A stretch of 51,410 bases of DNA from an uncultured Bacteroidaceae bacterium (GTDB taxonomy: Bacteria > Bacteroidota > Bacteroidia > Bacteroidales > Bacteroidaceae). Below are positions 35,831-45,923 of the stretch, piece after piece. A model generated the notes under the pieces. It was not told the origin of the DNA and did not search any database. It was given only the letters and a program-made list of their open reading frames with translations. The number at the start of each line of letters is the position of its first letter. Position 1 is the first letter of the stretch. Both the position numbers and the translations under genes were made by a program. The stretch covers positions 1-51,410 of the forward strand of contig CALUJL010000001.1 of the NCBI GenBank assembly GCA_944320955.1, in the 5' to 3' direction.

Positions 35831-36826
35831 ATGAAAGACATTCTCTATAAACTCTTCGACCACCGCTATCTCGGCCGTGCCGAAGCCTGCCGCATCCTGC
35901 GCGACATAGCCTCCGGGGCGTACAGCCCGGAGCAGGTGGCCTCACTGATTACCGTTTTCCTCATGCGCAGCATCACGGTCGACGAGCTGCTGGGCTTCCG
36001 CGAGGCCCTGCTCGAAATGCGTGTCCCGGTGCGGCTCGACGACTACCGCCCCATCGACATCGTGGGCACCGGCGGCGACGGCAAGAACACATTCAACATC
36101 TCCACCTGCGCCTGCTTTGTAGTGGCGGCGGCCGGATACCCCGTGGTGAAACACGGCAACTACGGCGCCACTTCTGTCAGCGGTGCGAGCAACGTGATGG
36201 AACAGCACGGTGTGCGCTTCACGACCGACGAGGCCCTTCTGCGCCGGAGCATCGAGCAGACGGGCATAGCCTACCTCCACGCCCCGCTTTTCAGCCCGGC
36301 GCTGAGGGCTGTGGCCCCCATACGCAAGTCGCTGGCCGTGCGCACGTTTTTCAATGTGCTGGGCCCGCTGGTCAATCCCGCCCTGCCGGCCTGCCAGTTG
36401 CTCGGAGTCTACAATCTGCCGCTGCTGCGCCTCTACAGCTATGTTTACCAGGCGAGCGGCACGCAGTATGCCGTGGTGCACAGCCTGGACGGCTACGACG
36501 AGATTTCGCTCACCTCGACCTTCAAGGTGGCCACTGCGCAGAATGAGAAAATCTATGAGCCGGAGGTTCTCGGCTTTGCCCGCTGCCGCGAAGAGGAGCT
36601 CTGCGGCGGCGAGACCCCCGAGGAGGCGGCGCGGCTGTTCGACCGCGTCTTGGACGGGACGGCCACGGCGGCGCAGCAGGACGTGGTCATCGCCAATGCC
36701 GCCTTTGCGATTCAGACCGTCTGTCCCCGCAAGCCGCTGTCCGACTGCATAGGCGAAGCCCGCGAGGCGCTCGTGAGCGGGCGGGCCAAGGATACGCTGC
36801 GGCGTTTTGTGGAACTCAACGGATAG
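35831..36826 (+). CDS. trpD: Anthranilate phosphoribosyltransferase
   Basis: A 331-residue enzyme adding phosphoribose to anthranilate. PRPP-binding GTGGDGKNTFNIST, KHGNYGATSVSGASNV and FNVLGPLVNPA are conserved. The gap before it is lengthened by a 22-bp repeat array. TrpC follows after 11 bp. Confidence 0.96.
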   Translation: MKDILYKLFDHRYLGRAEACRILRDIASGAYSPEQVASLITVFLMRSITVDELLGFREALLEMRVPVRLDDYRPIDIVGTGGDGKNTFNISTCACFVVAAAGYPVVKHGNYGATSVSGASNVMEQHGVRFTTDEALLRRSIEQTGIAYLHAPLFSPALRAVAPIRKSLAVRTFFNVLGPLVNPALPACQLLGVYNLPLLRLYSYVYQASGTQYAVVHSLDGYDEISLTSTFKVATAQNEKIYEPEVLGFARCREEELCGGETPEEAARLFDRVLDGTATAAQQDVVIANAAFAIQTVCPRKPLSDCIGEAREALVSGRAKDTLRRFVELNG

Positions 36827-36837
36827 GAGGCAGGGCG

Positions 36838-37650
36838 ATGGCAGATATTTTGCAGACCATAGTGGCCCGCAAGCGCGAGGAGGTGGCCGCCCGGAAGCGG
36901 CTCGTGCCGGCCGGTCAACTGGCCGATGGGCTTTCGGCGGCCGGCGCCGTGCGTTCTGTGCGGAAGGCGCTGGCCGGGTCGGAATCGGGCATCATAGCCG
37001 AGTTCAAGAGGCGCAGCCCCTCGAAGGGCTGGATACGTCGCGGGGCGCGCCCCGAAGAGGTAGTCCCGGCCTACGAGCGGGCGGGGGCATCGGCCCTCTC
37101 CGTGCTGACCGACGGGGAGTTCTTCGGCGGGTCGGCCGGGGACCTGCGGGTGGCGCGCGCTTCCTGCGCCCTGCCTGTGCTGCGCAAGGAGTTCATCATC
37201 GATGAGTTCCAGCTCCTTGAGGCCCGCATCCTCGGGGCGGATGCCGTGTTGCTCATAGCCGCCTGCCTCGCGCCGGGGCAGTGCGCGGACCTTTGCGGCC
37301 GGGCGCATGAGCTGGGCATGGAGGTGTTGCTGGAGATACATGGGGAGGAAGAGTTGGACTACTTGGCCGCCGGGGCGGACATGGTGGGCGTCAACAACCG
37401 CCATCTCGGCTCCTTCCGTACCGACGTGCAGCAGTCCTTCCGCCTGGCCGGGGCGCTCCGGGAGCGGGCGGCCGCACTGCCGGTCCGGCCGTTGCTCGTC
37501 TCGGAGAGCGGACTGGCCGAGGCGCAGACGGTGGGCGACTTGCGAAAGGCCGGATTCCGAGGCTTCCTGATCGGGGAGACCTTCATGAAGGCGGACGACC
37601 CGGGGCGGGCTTTGGCCGATTTCATCGGCGGAATCGGTAAAAACGGATAA
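36838..37650 (+). CDS. trpC: Indole-3-glycerol phosphate synthase
   Basis: A 270-residue TIM-barrel enzyme. IIAEFKRRSPSKGWI contains the catalytic Lys, with LRKEFIIDEFQL, GVNNRHL and VSESGL following in order. It is separate from TrpF, which begins 5 bp later. Confidence 0.96.
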   Translation: MADILQTIVARKREEVAARKRLVPAGQLADGLSAAGAVRSVRKALAGSESGIIAEFKRRSPSKGWIRRGARPEEVVPAYERAGASALSVLTDGEFFGGSAGDLRVARASCALPVLRKEFIIDEFQLLEARILGADAVLLIAACLAPGQCADLCGRAHELGMEVLLEIHGEEELDYLAAGADMVGVNNRHLGSFRTDVQQSFRLAGALRERAAALPVRPLLVSESGLAEAQTVGDLRKAGFRGFLIGETFMKADDPGRALADFIGGIGKNG

Positions 37651-37655
37651 GTGAA

Positions 37656-38366
37656 ATGGAGAAACTGCAAATCAAAATCTGCGGAATGCGCGAGGCGGAG
37701 AACATACGGGCGGTGGAGGAAACCGCCTGTGCCGCCTGCGAATCGGAGGCCGGGCTGTGCGGCGGCTTGTGGATGGGCTTCATCTTCTATCCGCGTTCGC
37801 CCCGCTTCGTGGCGGAGCGGCCGGCTTATTTGCCCGGGAAGATGCGGCGCGTAGGGGTGTTTGTGGACGATGGAATCGACCATATCGCAGCTTTGGCCCG
37901 CCGCTTCCGTCTCGATGCCGTCCAGCTCCACGGGCATGAGTCGCCCGGCTTCTGCCGCGAGGTACGCCGGCGGCTGCAGGGGGAGGCCCGGCGCCCGCTC
38001 CGGGTGTTCAAGGCTTTCTCCTTGGCTTCGGCCGCCGACCTGCAGGCTACGGCCGATTTTGACGGAGCGGCGGATTTGTTTATCTTTGACACGAAATCGC
38101 CCTCCTACGGCGGCTCGGGACGGAGGTTCGACTGGGAAATCCTGGGCGCCTATGCGGGACGCACGCCTTTCCTGCTGAGCGGCGGGATAGGAGTGCAGTG
38201 CCTCCGGGAATTGCGCCGCTTCCGCCACCCCCGGCTGGTGGGGTACGACCTCAACAGTTGCTTCGAGACCGCTCCGGGGAAGAAAGACCCGCTCCGGATA
38301 GAGGCTTTCTTGAGCGGACTTTCGCATGAAAAAAATGAATCAAAACAGAATAAAGAAAATATCTAA
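37656..38366 (+). CDS. trpF: Phosphoribosylanthranilate isomerase
   Basis: A 236-residue TIM-barrel isomerase, about 25-30 residues longer than usual. IKICGMREAENI carries the catalytic Cys, with GFIFYPRSPRFV, VGVFVDD, VQLHGHE and LFIFDTKSPSYGGSG following. The extra length is a Cys-containing insert around residues 24-37 and a Lys/Asn-rich C-terminal tail. The catalytic Asp in FDTKSP is present, so activity is expected. Confidence 0.95.
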   Translation: MEKLQIKICGMREAENIRAVEETACAACESEAGLCGGLWMGFIFYPRSPRFVAERPAYLPGKMRRVGVFVDDGIDHIAALARRFRLDAVQLHGHESPGFCREVRRRLQGEARRPLRVFKAFSLASAADLQATADFDGAADLFIFDTKSPSYGGSGRRFDWEILGAYAGRTPFLLSGGIGVQCLRELRRFRHPRLVGYDLNSCFETAPGKKDPLRIEAFLSGLSHEKNESKQNKENI

Positions 38367-38379
38367 AGCTATAGAACAG

Positions 38380-39156
38380 ATGAATCGCATCGACCAACTT
38401 TTCTCATCGCCCAAGCGCGACCTGCTGTCCGTCTACTTCTGCGCCGGACATCCGGCGCTCGACAGCACGGTCCCGACGCTCGAATCCCTGCAGGCCCATG
38501 GGGCAGACCTGGTAGAGATAGGCATCCCCTTCAGCGACCCCATGGCCGACGGGCCGGTCATACAGTCGGCTTCGACAAAAGCCTTGCGCAACGGCATGAC
38601 GCTCCGCCTCCTGTTTCGCCAACTGGAGGGGGTAAGGGAGAGAGGCATTACCCTGCCGCTGCTCCTGATGGGCTATCTCAACCCGATCTTGCAGTACGGT
38701 TTCGAAAACTTCTGCCGCGACTGCCGGAAGTGCGGCATCGACGGCATGATTATCCCCGATCTTCCTTTTCGGGAGTATGAGGAAAGTTTCCGGAGTACGG
38801 CAGAAGCCCATGACTTGAGGGCAGTTATGCTGATAACCCCCGAGACAAGCGAAGAAAGGGTACGGCAGATCGACCGCTCGGCAAGCGGTTTCCTCTATAT
38901 GGTCTCGTCTGCTGCCACGACCGGCGCGCAAAAAGAGTTTGGCGAGGCCAGTCTGGACTATTTCCGCCGCATCGAAGCCATGAAGCTGCGCAACCCGCGG
39001 CTCATAGGCTTCGGGATTTCCAACAAGGCCACCTTCTCCGCCGCCTGCGCCTATGCGCGGGGAGGGATTGTCGGCAGCCGTTTTGTCTCGTTGCTCGATG
39101 AAATGGGGAATCCCGACCGTGTTGTCGAACGCTTGCTGGAGGACCTGAAGCGATGA
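38380..39156 (+). CDS. trpA: Tryptophan synthase alpha chain
   Basis: A 258-residue TIM-barrel lyase that releases indole for TrpB. Catalytic Glu is in LVEIGIPFSDPMADG, and Asp is in IDGMIIPDLPF. In-frame ATGs at 38326 and 38335 overlap trpF. The start at 38380 (MNRIDQLFSS) is preferred because it matches relatives and falls 14 bp after the trpF stop. The stop overlaps the next gene by 4 bp. Confidence 0.95.
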   Translation: MNRIDQLFSSPKRDLLSVYFCAGHPALDSTVPTLESLQAHGADLVEIGIPFSDPMADGPVIQSASTKALRNGMTLRLLFRQLEGVRERGITLPLLLMGYLNPILQYGFENFCRDCRKCGIDGMIIPDLPFREYEESFRSTAEAHDLRAVMLITPETSEERVRQIDRSASGFLYMVSSAATTGAQKEFGEASLDYFRRIEAMKLRNPRLIGFGISNKATFSAACAYARGGIVGSRFVSLLDEMGNPDRVVERLLEDLKR

Positions 39157-39938
39157 TACGGGCGGTTTTCTTCGATGTCGACGGTACTTTGGTCAGTTTC
39201 CGCACGCACGCGGTGCCGCCCTCTGCCGCCCGTGCCCTCAAGTTGCTGCGCGCCGCAGGAATCAAGGTGTTCGTGGCCACGGGGCGGCACCTGTCGGCCA
39301 TAAACAATCTGGGCGATCTGGAGTTCGACGGGTATGTCACGCTCAACGGTGGCCTCTGCTATGCCGGGCCGGAGCGCCGGGTTGTCCATAAATGCCCTGT
39401 CCATCGGGACGATGTGGCCGCATTGCTCGACTTGATGGAGCAGCGCCCGATGCCGTGTGTCTTTGTGCGCGAGCGGGATATGTACCTGAATTTTGTCGAT
39501 GAAAACGTGCAAAACGTTTTCCGTATGCTCAACTTTATCCGGGTTCCGCAGGCCGACCTGCGCACGAAGTGCGACGAGGAGGTCTACCAGTTCATCGCCT
39601 TTTTCGGGAAAGAGCGGGAGGAGGAAGTCATGGGCCGCCTGCCGCACTGTCGCGCCACGCGGTGGTTCCATACGTTTTCCGATGTGGTCCCGGCCGATAC
39701 GTGCAAGACGGTGGGCATCCGCCGGCTGTGCGGCTGTTTCGGGATTGCGCCGGAGGAGGTGATGGCCTTTGGCGACGGGGGCAACGACATCGAGATGCTG
39801 CGCGATGCCGCCGTGGGCGTCGCGATGGGCAATGCGGATGAAGAGGTGAAGGCCGCGGCTGACTATGTGACATCTTCCGTGGACGACGACGGGGTGTACC
39901 GTGCTCTCTGCCATTTTGGCTTGCTCCCCGAGCCGTGA
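39153..39938 (+). CDS. HAD-superfamily phosphatase (Cof-like, type IIB)
   Basis: A 261-residue hydrolase with the nucleophile motif FFDVDGT (Asp8, Asp10), ATGR, a type IIB cap and the C-terminal GDGGNDIEML acid motif. Likely substrates are sugar phosphates or other small phosphomonoesters; the specific one is unknown. ATGA overlap with trpA puts it at the end of the trp transcript, although no role in tryptophan synthesis is implied. It converges with trmN6, 11 bp away. Confidence 0.92.
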   Translation: MIRAVFFDVDGTLVSFRTHAVPPSAARALKLLRAAGIKVFVATGRHLSAINNLGDLEFDGYVTLNGGLCYAGPERRVVHKCPVHRDDVAALLDLMEQRPMPCVFVRERDMYLNFVDENVQNVFRMLNFIRVPQADLRTKCDEEVYQFIAFFGKEREEEVMGRLPHCRATRWFHTFSDVVPADTCKTVGIRRLCGCFGIAPEEVMAFGDGGNDIEMLRDAAVGVAMGNADEEVKAAADYVTSSVDDDGVYRALCHFGLLPEP

Positions 39939-39949
39939 GGGCGGCGCTT

Positions 39950-40699
39950 CTACCGCGCGGCGAAGTAGCCTTCGCGGTAGAGCGGTTCGGTAAGGCTCTG
40001 AAAGCGGGCGGAATATGTCCCGCCGGCCTCCTGGATATGGAAAGAGTCTGTACGGCAGATTTCGAGCGTGCGGCCGAATTCGAGCAAGATGCGCCGCGTC
40101 CCGCTGCCGGCAGGCTTGGCAGAAACCAGTGTCTGCCGGCAAGTATAGAGTTTCTGCGCAAAGGCTTCGGCGCGGGCGGCGGGGGCGTATTCTTCCGGCG
40201 CGATGAGGGCAAACCGGCCTTCCGGAGCCAGTAGTCGGGCGACGCCCTGCATCAGTCCGCGACAGGTGAGGGTGGTGTCGTGGCGCGCCCGGGTGCGCTG
40301 TTCGTCGGGCGAGGGGAGAGCCTGTGAGAAGTAGGGGGGATTGGAGAGTATATAGTCGTACTTTTCGGAAGAAGATGTTTCGTTTTCAGCTCTTTGTGCG
40401 AAAAGAGTGAAGTCCTCGTTGAAGAGCCTGATGCGGTCGGAGTAGGGGGAATTGGCAAAGTTCTCTGCCGCGTCTTCCGCCGCTCCGGGGTCTATCTCGA
40501 CGGCGGTGATGCGGGCGCGGGGATTCCGTTGTGCGGCGAAGAGGGCGAGGATGCCCGTGCCGCTCCCTACGTCCAGTATCTTCCGGGCATTTCCCAAGTC
40601 GCTCCAGGCGGCCAGAAGCAAGCTGTCGGTGCCGGCCTTCATGGCCGAGCGTGACTGGCGTAAGGTAAAATTGCGGAATTGGAAGTATTGCTTTGGCAT
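39950..40699 (-). CDS. trmN6: tRNA1(Val) adenine-37 N6-methyltransferase
   Basis: A 249-residue SAM-dependent methyltransferase of the YfiC/TrmN6 family. It begins MPKQYFQFRNFTLRQSRSAMKAGTDSLLL, has the SAM motif LDVGSGTG (43-49) and the N6-adenine catalytic NPPY at 120-123. The frame stays open far upstream, but the start at 40699 matches the family and follows a promoter. It is divergent from lon. Confidence 0.92.
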   Translation of the reverse strand: MPKQYFQFRNFTLRQSRSAMKAGTDSLLLAAWSDLGNARKILDVGSGTGILALFAAQRNPRARITAVEIDPGAAEDAAENFANSPYSDRIRLFNEDFTLFAQRAENETSSSEKYDYILSNPPYFSQALPSPDEQRTRARHDTTLTCRGLMQGVARLLAPEGRFALIAPEEYAPAARAEAFAQKLYTCRQTLVSAKPAGSGTRRILLEFGRTLEICRTDSFHIQEAGGTYSARFQSLTEPLYREGYFAAR

Positions 40700-40734
40700 A
40701 GTAATTGCAGGAAAGGAGTATTTTGCATGAGAAG

Positions 40735-40765
40735 CAAAAGTAGTCTTTTCCCTCCATTTTATAAA
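40735..40765 (-). promoter_or_regulatory. Promoter of trmN6
   Basis: TACTTTTG on the minus strand at 40735-40742, with TTTA at 40762-40765 after a 19-bp spacer. The -7 box is 36 bp before the trmN6 start. The TTTTATAAAA palindrome at 40757-40766 spans the -33 region. Confidence 0.55.
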
Positions 40766-40797
40766 AGAGGAAGAGCGAAAACTATCAAAGAAAGCGT

Positions 40798-40805
40798 TAC
40801 CTTTG
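40798..40805 (+). promoter_or_regulatory. -7 box of the lon promoter
   Basis: TACCTTTG, 18 bp before the ATG at 40824. No TTTG lies at the usual -33 distance, which may indicate activator dependence or a degenerate upstream box. Confidence 0.5.
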
Positions 40806-40823
40806 CCGAAGATTAGACGAAAA

Positions 40824-43334
40824 ATGGACAAGACCGAGGACTTTATGATACAGAAGTGGATGTTGAACGACATGGAAGGCAGCAATGAGGGAAGTTTCTC
40901 TCTGATTGCGGAAATCGAGGGAGGGGATGAACAGGAAACCCCTTCGTTCGACGGGAGCATACCGGTGCTTCCCATGCGAAACATGGTGATGTTCCCGGGC
41001 GTTGTGATGCCCGTTTCCGTGGGTAGGAGCAGTTCGTTACGTTTGGTGAACGAGGCCAATAAGAAAAATTCGCTTATTGCCGTCGTCTGCCAGAAGAGCG
41101 CTGATACGGAAGAGCCCGACTACAATGATTTGCATCATGTGGGCATTGCTGCCAAAGTGCTGCGTGTCCTGGAGATGCCCGACCGCACGACGACGGTCAT
41201 CCTGCAGGGCTTGCAGCGCCTGCGCCTTACGGATCTGACCCAAGTCTTTCCCTATCTGAAGGGAGACGTGGAGGTCATTCCCGAAGAAATGCCTGAAGAA
41301 GGCGACCAGAAGTTTGATGTGATAGTGGATTCCTGCAAGGATCTGGCCATACAGTACATCAAGTCTTCAGATATGATCCATCCCGAATCGGTGTTTGCCA
41401 TCCGCAATATCCGCAACGGGCGGGGCATGATCAACTTTCTCTGCGCCAATCTCCCGCTGAAGAAGGATGAGAAAATGATGCTTCTGGAGATGGACTCGAT
41501 GAAAAACCGGGCCTACAAACTCCTCGAGATACTGAGCCGGGAGGTGCAACTGGCCGAGATTAAAATGAATATCCAGGCCCGCGCACGGGAAGACATAGAC
41601 CAACAGCAACGCGAATACTTCCTGCAGCAGCAGATCAAGACCATCCAAGACGAATTGGGCACCGGCGCGGAGCAGGATTCCGAAGAGTTCCGCAAAAAAG
41701 CCGAAGAGAAGAAGTGGAACGAGGACATCAAGAAATATTTTCTCAAGGAAGTGGACCGGCTGGACCGGCTGCATCCCCAGTCGCCGGACTACAGCACGCA
41801 GTTCAATTACCTCCAGACGATGGTGGAACTGCCTTGGGGGGAATACACCAAAGACAACTATAATCTGAAAAATGCCGAACGCGTTCTCAACCGCGACCAC
41901 TACGGGTTGGAAAAAGTGAAGGAGCGCATCCTGGAGCATCTGGCTGTCATGCAGCTGAAAAACGGTGATCTCAAGGCGCCGATCATTTGCCTTTACGGTC
42001 CTCCCGGCGTGGGAAAAACCTCTTTGGGGAAGTCCATTGCCGACGCCCTGAAGCGGAAATACATACGCATCTCGCTGGGCGGCGTACACGACGAGTCGGA
42101 AATCCGCGGCCATCGCAGGACGTACATCGGCGCGATGCCCGGCCGCATCATCAAGGGCATAAGCAAGGCCGGAAGTTCCAATCCCGTTTTCATACTCGAT
42201 GAGATAGACAAGCTGAATCAGAGCAACCAGGGCGACCCCTCGTCTGCCTTGTTGGAAGTGTTGGACCCGGAGCAAAACAATGCTTTCCACGACAATTATC
42301 TCGACGTGGACTACGACTTGTCGAAAGTCATGTTCATCGCTACGGCAAACACGCTGGGCACCATCCCCCAACCGCTGCTCGACCGCATGGAACTCATAGA
42401 AGTCAGCGGCTACATCACCGAGGAGAAGATCGAGATAGCCCGCAACTATCTCGTGCCGAAGGAGTTGGAAGCCAACGGATTCAAGCCGAAAGAGATAAAG
42501 TTCGGCAAGCCCGTCCTGGAAAAGATCATCGAATCCTACACCCGGGAGAGCGGCGTGCGGCAGTTGGAGAAGACGATTTCCAAGGTGCTCCGCAAGATTG
42601 CTTTCCTTTATGCCCGCGATGGCGTAAACGAGTATCCGGAAGTCCGCGTCGGCGACCTTGAAAAATTCCTCGGCCCGGAGAAGTTCACACGCGACCGCTA
42701 CCAAGGCAACGACTACGCAGGCGTCGTCACCGGATTGGCCTGGACCCCGGTGGGCGGGGAGATACTCTTTGTGGAGACAAGCCTTAGTCCCGCTCCGGCC
42801 AAGACAGGCGGAAAACTCACGTTGACCGGGCAGTTGGGCGACGTGATGAAGGAGTCTGCCATTTTGGCCATGGAGTATATCAAGGCGCACGCCGACTTTT
42901 TCCATATCGACAGCCGCATTTTCGAATACTGGAACATCCATATCCACGTCCCCGAGGGCGCTATCCCTAAAGACGGCCCCTCTGCAGGAATCACCATGGT
43001 CACTTCGCTCATTTCCGCCTTCACGCAGCAGAAAGTGAAGAAGAATCTGGCCATGACGGGCGAGATCACGCTGCGCGGCAAGGTGCTTCCCGTGGGCGGC
43101 ATCAAGGAAAAAATCCTCGCCGCCAAGCGCGCCGGCATCAAGGAACTCATCCTTTGCCAGGAGAACCGCAAGGACATCGAGGAAATACAGCCTATTTACC
43201 TGAAAGGCCTCACGTTCCACTACGTAAGCGACATCAAAGAGGTAATAGCCGAAGCGCTGACGGAGGAGAAAGTGGCCGAACCGCTCGACCTGCTTGCTCC
43301 CGTAAAGGAAAACGCCGAGAAGAAAGAAAAATAA
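40824..43334 (+). CDS. lon: ATP-dependent protease Lon
   Basis: An 836-residue hexameric AAA+ protease. The N-terminal substrate domain begins at [19 protein letters not shown] and ends in helical coiled coils. The ATPase part has Walker A GPPGVGKT at 392-399. The protease domain has catalytic Ser720 in PKDGPSAG and Lys763 in GGIKEK. The start at 40824 is preferred because an earlier ATG at 40803 lies inside the -7 box. It degrades damaged and regulatory proteins. Confidence 0.97.
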   Translation: MDKTEDFMIQKWMLNDMEGSNEGSFSLIAEIEGGDEQETPSFDGSIPVLPMRNMVMFPGVVMPVSVGRSSSLRLVNEANKKNSLIAVVCQKSADTEEPDYNDLHHVGIAAKVLRVLEMPDRTTTVILQGLQRLRLTDLTQVFPYLKGDVEVIPEEMPEEGDQKFDVIVDSCKDLAIQYIKSSDMIHPESVFAIRNIRNGRGMINFLCANLPLKKDEKMMLLEMDSMKNRAYKLLEILSREVQLAEIKMNIQARAREDIDQQQREYFLQQQIKTIQDELGTGAEQDSEEFRKKAEEKKWNEDIKKYFLKEVDRLDRLHPQSPDYSTQFNYLQTMVELPWGEYTKDNYNLKNAERVLNRDHYGLEKVKERILEHLAVMQLKNGDLKAPIICLYGPPGVGKTSLGKSIADALKRKYIRISLGGVHDESEIRGHRRTYIGAMPGRIIKGISKAGSSNPVFILDEIDKLNQSNQGDPSSALLEVLDPEQNNAFHDNYLDVDYDLSKVMFIATANTLGTIPQPLLDRMELIEVSGYITEEKIEIARNYLVPKELEANGFKPKEIKFGKPVLEKIIESYTRESGVRQLEKTISKVLRKIAFLYARDGVNEYPEVRVGDLEKFLGPEKFTRDRYQGNDYAGVVTGLAWTPVGGEILFVETSLSPAPAKTGGKLTLTGQLGDVMKESAILAMEYIKAHADFFHIDSRIFEYWNIHIHVPEGAIPKDGPSAGITMVTSLISAFTQQKVKKNLAMTGEITLRGKVLPVGGIKEKILAAKRAGIKELILCQENRKDIEEIQPIYLKGLTFHYVSDIKEVIAEALTEEKVAEPLDLLAPVKENAEKKEK

Positions 43335-43342
43335 GATGCGCC

Positions 43343-43402
43343 GCATTGTCGAAAAACCGCTTCCGCTTTTCGGGAAAAGGCCTTGCGCTTTTTCCGGGTA
43401 CG
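43343..43402. repeat. 22-bp palindromic array between lon and tgt
   Basis: GCTTTTCGGGAAAAG begins at 43365 and GCTTTTTCCGGG at 43387, 22 bp apart. The loop sequences (CGCTTCC, GCCTTGC) are divergent. It occupies about half of the lon-tgt gap. Confidence 0.65.
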
Positions 43403-43472
43403 CCAGCCGGGAAAGGCTGAGTGCGGCAGCGGCGCGGCAAGAAGCCCTTCTGCTACGAAACCAAAAGCCAAG

Positions 43473-44603
43473 ATGACTTTCGAACTCATAGCCACCGATA
43501 GCGCAAGCCAGGCGCGTGCCGGACGTATCGAGACAGCACACGGCCCGGTTGAGACCCCGATATTCATGCCCGTCGGCACGGCCGGCACGGTGAAAGCCGT
43601 GCACGCCGCCGAACTGACCGGGGAGATCGGGGCGCAAATCATATTGGGAAATACCTACCACCTCTACTTGCGCCCCGGCATCGACGTGCTGGAGCGGGCC
43701 GGAGGCTTGCATAAGTTCAATTCCTTCTCCCGCCCGATGCTCACGGACAGCGGAGGCTTCCAGGTCTTTTCGCTGACCGGCATCCGCAAAATCCGGGAGG
43801 AAGGCGTGGAATTCCGCTCGCACATCGACGGGAGCAAGCACTTCTTTACGCCCGAGCGGGTGATGGATATCGAGCGGAGCATCGGGGCGGACATCATAAT
43901 GGCCTTCGACGAGTGCCCGCCCGGCACGAGCGATTACCGCTATGCCAAGCGCTCGCTCGACCTGACGATGGACTGGCTCGACCGCTGCCTTGCACGTTTC
44001 AATGCCACGGAGCCCAAGTACGGCTACGATCAGGCCCTCTTCCCCATCGTGCAGGGCTGCGTCTTCCCCGACCTGCGCCGCGAGGCGGCCGAGCGGGTGG
44101 CCGAGAAAGAGGCTCCGGGCAACGCCATCGGCGGACTGGCCGTAGGCGAACCGACGGAGAAGATGTACGAAATGATCGAAGTGGTCAACGAGATTCTTCC
44201 GCGCTCCAAGCCCCGCTACCTCATGGGCGTAGGCACTCCGGCCAACATCCTGGAGGCCATCGAGCGCGGGGTGGACATGTTCGACTGCGTGATGCCCACG
44301 CGCAACGGCCGCAACGGCATGCTCTTCACCAAACAGGGCGTGATGAACATGAAAAACAAGAAGTGGGAATACGACTTCTCGCCCATCGAGGAAGACGGCG
44401 CCGCCTCCGTAGACCGCATCTATACGAAAGCCTACCTGCGCCATCTGTTCCACGCCGGCGAAATCCTGGCCCTGCAAATCGCTTCCATCCACAACCTTGC
44501 TTTCTACCTCTGGCTCGTCGGCGAGGCGCGCCGCCGCATCATCCGGGGCGATTTCCTGCCCTGGAAGCGCGAAATGGTAGAAGTGTTGAGCCGCAGGCTA
44601 TAA
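43473..44603 (+). CDS. tgt: Queuine/preQ1 tRNA-guanine transglycosylase
   Basis: A 376-residue TIM-barrel enzyme that exchanges guanine-34 for a queuosine precursor. TPIFMPVGTAGTVK, DSGGFQ with Asp92, GGLAVGEP and FDCVMPTRNGRNG with the nucleophile Asp271 are present. The usual CxCxxC zinc ligands after the DFSPI motif are missing; the segment reads EEDGAASVDR. The start at 43473 (MTFELIATDS) matches relatives. An upstream in-frame ATG at 43383 lies in the repeat array. Confidence 0.95.
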   Translation: MTFELIATDSASQARAGRIETAHGPVETPIFMPVGTAGTVKAVHAAELTGEIGAQIILGNTYHLYLRPGIDVLERAGGLHKFNSFSRPMLTDSGGFQVFSLTGIRKIREEGVEFRSHIDGSKHFFTPERVMDIERSIGADIIMAFDECPPGTSDYRYAKRSLDLTMDWLDRCLARFNATEPKYGYDQALFPIVQGCVFPDLRREAAERVAEKEAPGNAIGGLAVGEPTEKMYEMIEVVNEILPRSKPRYLMGVGTPANILEAIERGVDMFDCVMPTRNGRNGMLFTKQGVMNMKNKKWEYDFSPIEEDGAASVDRIYTKAYLRHLFHAGEILALQIASIHNLAFYLWLVGEARRRIIRGDFLPWKREMVEVLSRRL

Positions 44604-44622
44604 AGAAAGAAAGGACAGTACG

Positions 44623-45882
44623 ATGAGAACCTTCGGATTGATGAAGCGGGCCTGGAGCCGTCTGCGGGCGTTGGGAAGCCGGAAGCCCGCGCCGGTCGTG
44701 ACGGCGGTGCAGCAGGAGGAAACCCCGGATGCAGCGCCGGCTCCCGCAAGCGTGGCACCGCCCCGCCGGGAGAAGCGCAAGCTGCGGGAATACTTCCACC
44801 TCAAACGGCTCGATACCTATCTGATTACGAAGTTCATCGCCTCCTATTTCTTCTCCATTGCCCTCATCATTACGATTGTCGTCGTGTTCGACATCAACGA
44901 GAAGGTGGACAATTTCATGGAGCACGATGCCCCCGTGAGCAAAATCATAACGGAATACTACGTAAACTACATCCCTTACATCGCAAACATGTTCAGCCCG
45001 CTGTTCGTGTTCATCTCCGTTATATTTTTCACCTCCAACCTGGCCGACAATTCGGAAATCATTGCCATGCAGTCTTGCGGCATGAGTTTCAACCGCCTCA
45101 TACGTCCTTATTTCATCGCAGCCGCTTTCATCGCTTTGCTCAACTTCACGCTGAGCACCTACGTCATCCCCCAGGGAAACAAGAAGCGCATCGACTTCGA
45201 AGACCAGTATGTAAAGAAGAAAAAGTCGGAGTTTGTGACCAACATACAGCTTGAAGTGGACGATGGCGTCGTGGCCTACATCGAGCGCTACGAGACTTCA
45301 CGCTCGACGGGCTACAACTTTTCGCTCGACAAGTTCCGCGGAAAGCAGCTCGTCTCGCACCTCACGGCCTCTTCCCTGCGCTACGACGACGAAAAGGAAA
45401 ACCTCTGGCACATCCGCGACTACACTTTGCGCACGATGGACGGGCAGAACGAGCGTATGACGCGGGGCGTGATGATGGACAGCATCATCGACATGTCGCC
45501 CGAAGACTTCCTTTTGCTCAAAGGGCAGCAGGAAACCATGACAAGCCCCCAGCTCCGCCACTATATCGAAAAGCAAAAGCAGCGCGGCGTGGGGAATCTG
45601 AAGGTTTTCGAAATCGAATACCACAAGCGCATTGCCGCTTCGTTCGCCTCCTTCGTGCTGACGCTCATCGGGCTCTCCCTCTCTTCGCGGAAGATCAAGG
45701 GCGGCATGGGTGTCAATCTGGGCATCGGGCTGGTCCTGAGCTTCGGTTACATCCTTTTCCAGAGCCTCTCGGCCACCTTCTCGGCCAGCGGCAACATGCC
45801 TTCCTGGGTGGCCGTCTGGTTGCCCAACGTCGTCTTCTCCTTCATCGCCCTCTACCTTTATTTATATAAGGCACCGCGGTAG
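44623..45882 (+). CDS. LptF/LptG-family LPS export permease
   Basis: A 419-residue YjgP/YjgQ permease, part of the LptB2FG transporter that moves lipopolysaccharide toward the outer membrane. Three N-terminal helices, a periplasmic jelly-roll segment (about 185-330) and three C-terminal helices are visible. LDTYLITKFIASYFFSIALI and SLSSRKIKGGMGVNLGIGL are family landmarks. It resembles the LptG-like paralog that commonly follows tgt in Bacteroidales. It has an extra 55-residue N-terminal cytoplasmic extension rich in Ala, Pro and Arg that relatives lack. An AAGGA-type RBS precedes the annotated ATG. Confidence 0.9.
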   Translation: MRTFGLMKRAWSRLRALGSRKPAPVVTAVQQEETPDAAPAPASVAPPRREKRKLREYFHLKRLDTYLITKFIASYFFSIALIITIVVVFDINEKVDNFMEHDAPVSKIITEYYVNYIPYIANMFSPLFVFISVIFFTSNLADNSEIIAMQSCGMSFNRLIRPYFIAAAFIALLNFTLSTYVIPQGNKKRIDFEDQYVKKKKSEFVTNIQLEVDDGVVAYIERYETSRSTGYNFSLDKFRGKQLVSHLTASSLRYDDEKENLWHIRDYTLRTMDGQNERMTRGVMMDSIIDMSPEDFLLLKGQQETMTSPQLRHYIEKQKQRGVGNLKVFEIEYHKRIAASFASFVLTLIGLSLSSRKIKGGMGVNLGIGLVLSFGYILFQSLSATFSASGNMPSWVAVWLPNVVFSFIALYLYLYKAPR

Positions 45883-45923
45883 GAGAGTCCCCCTCCATGA
45901 AAAAATCCTAAAACCTTAAACTT

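Noticed and set aside
41367-44492. 1041-codon minus-strand frame opposite lon and tgt
   Set aside because: It spans two unrelated real genes and an intergenic repeat; low-complexity translation, no recognisable domain.
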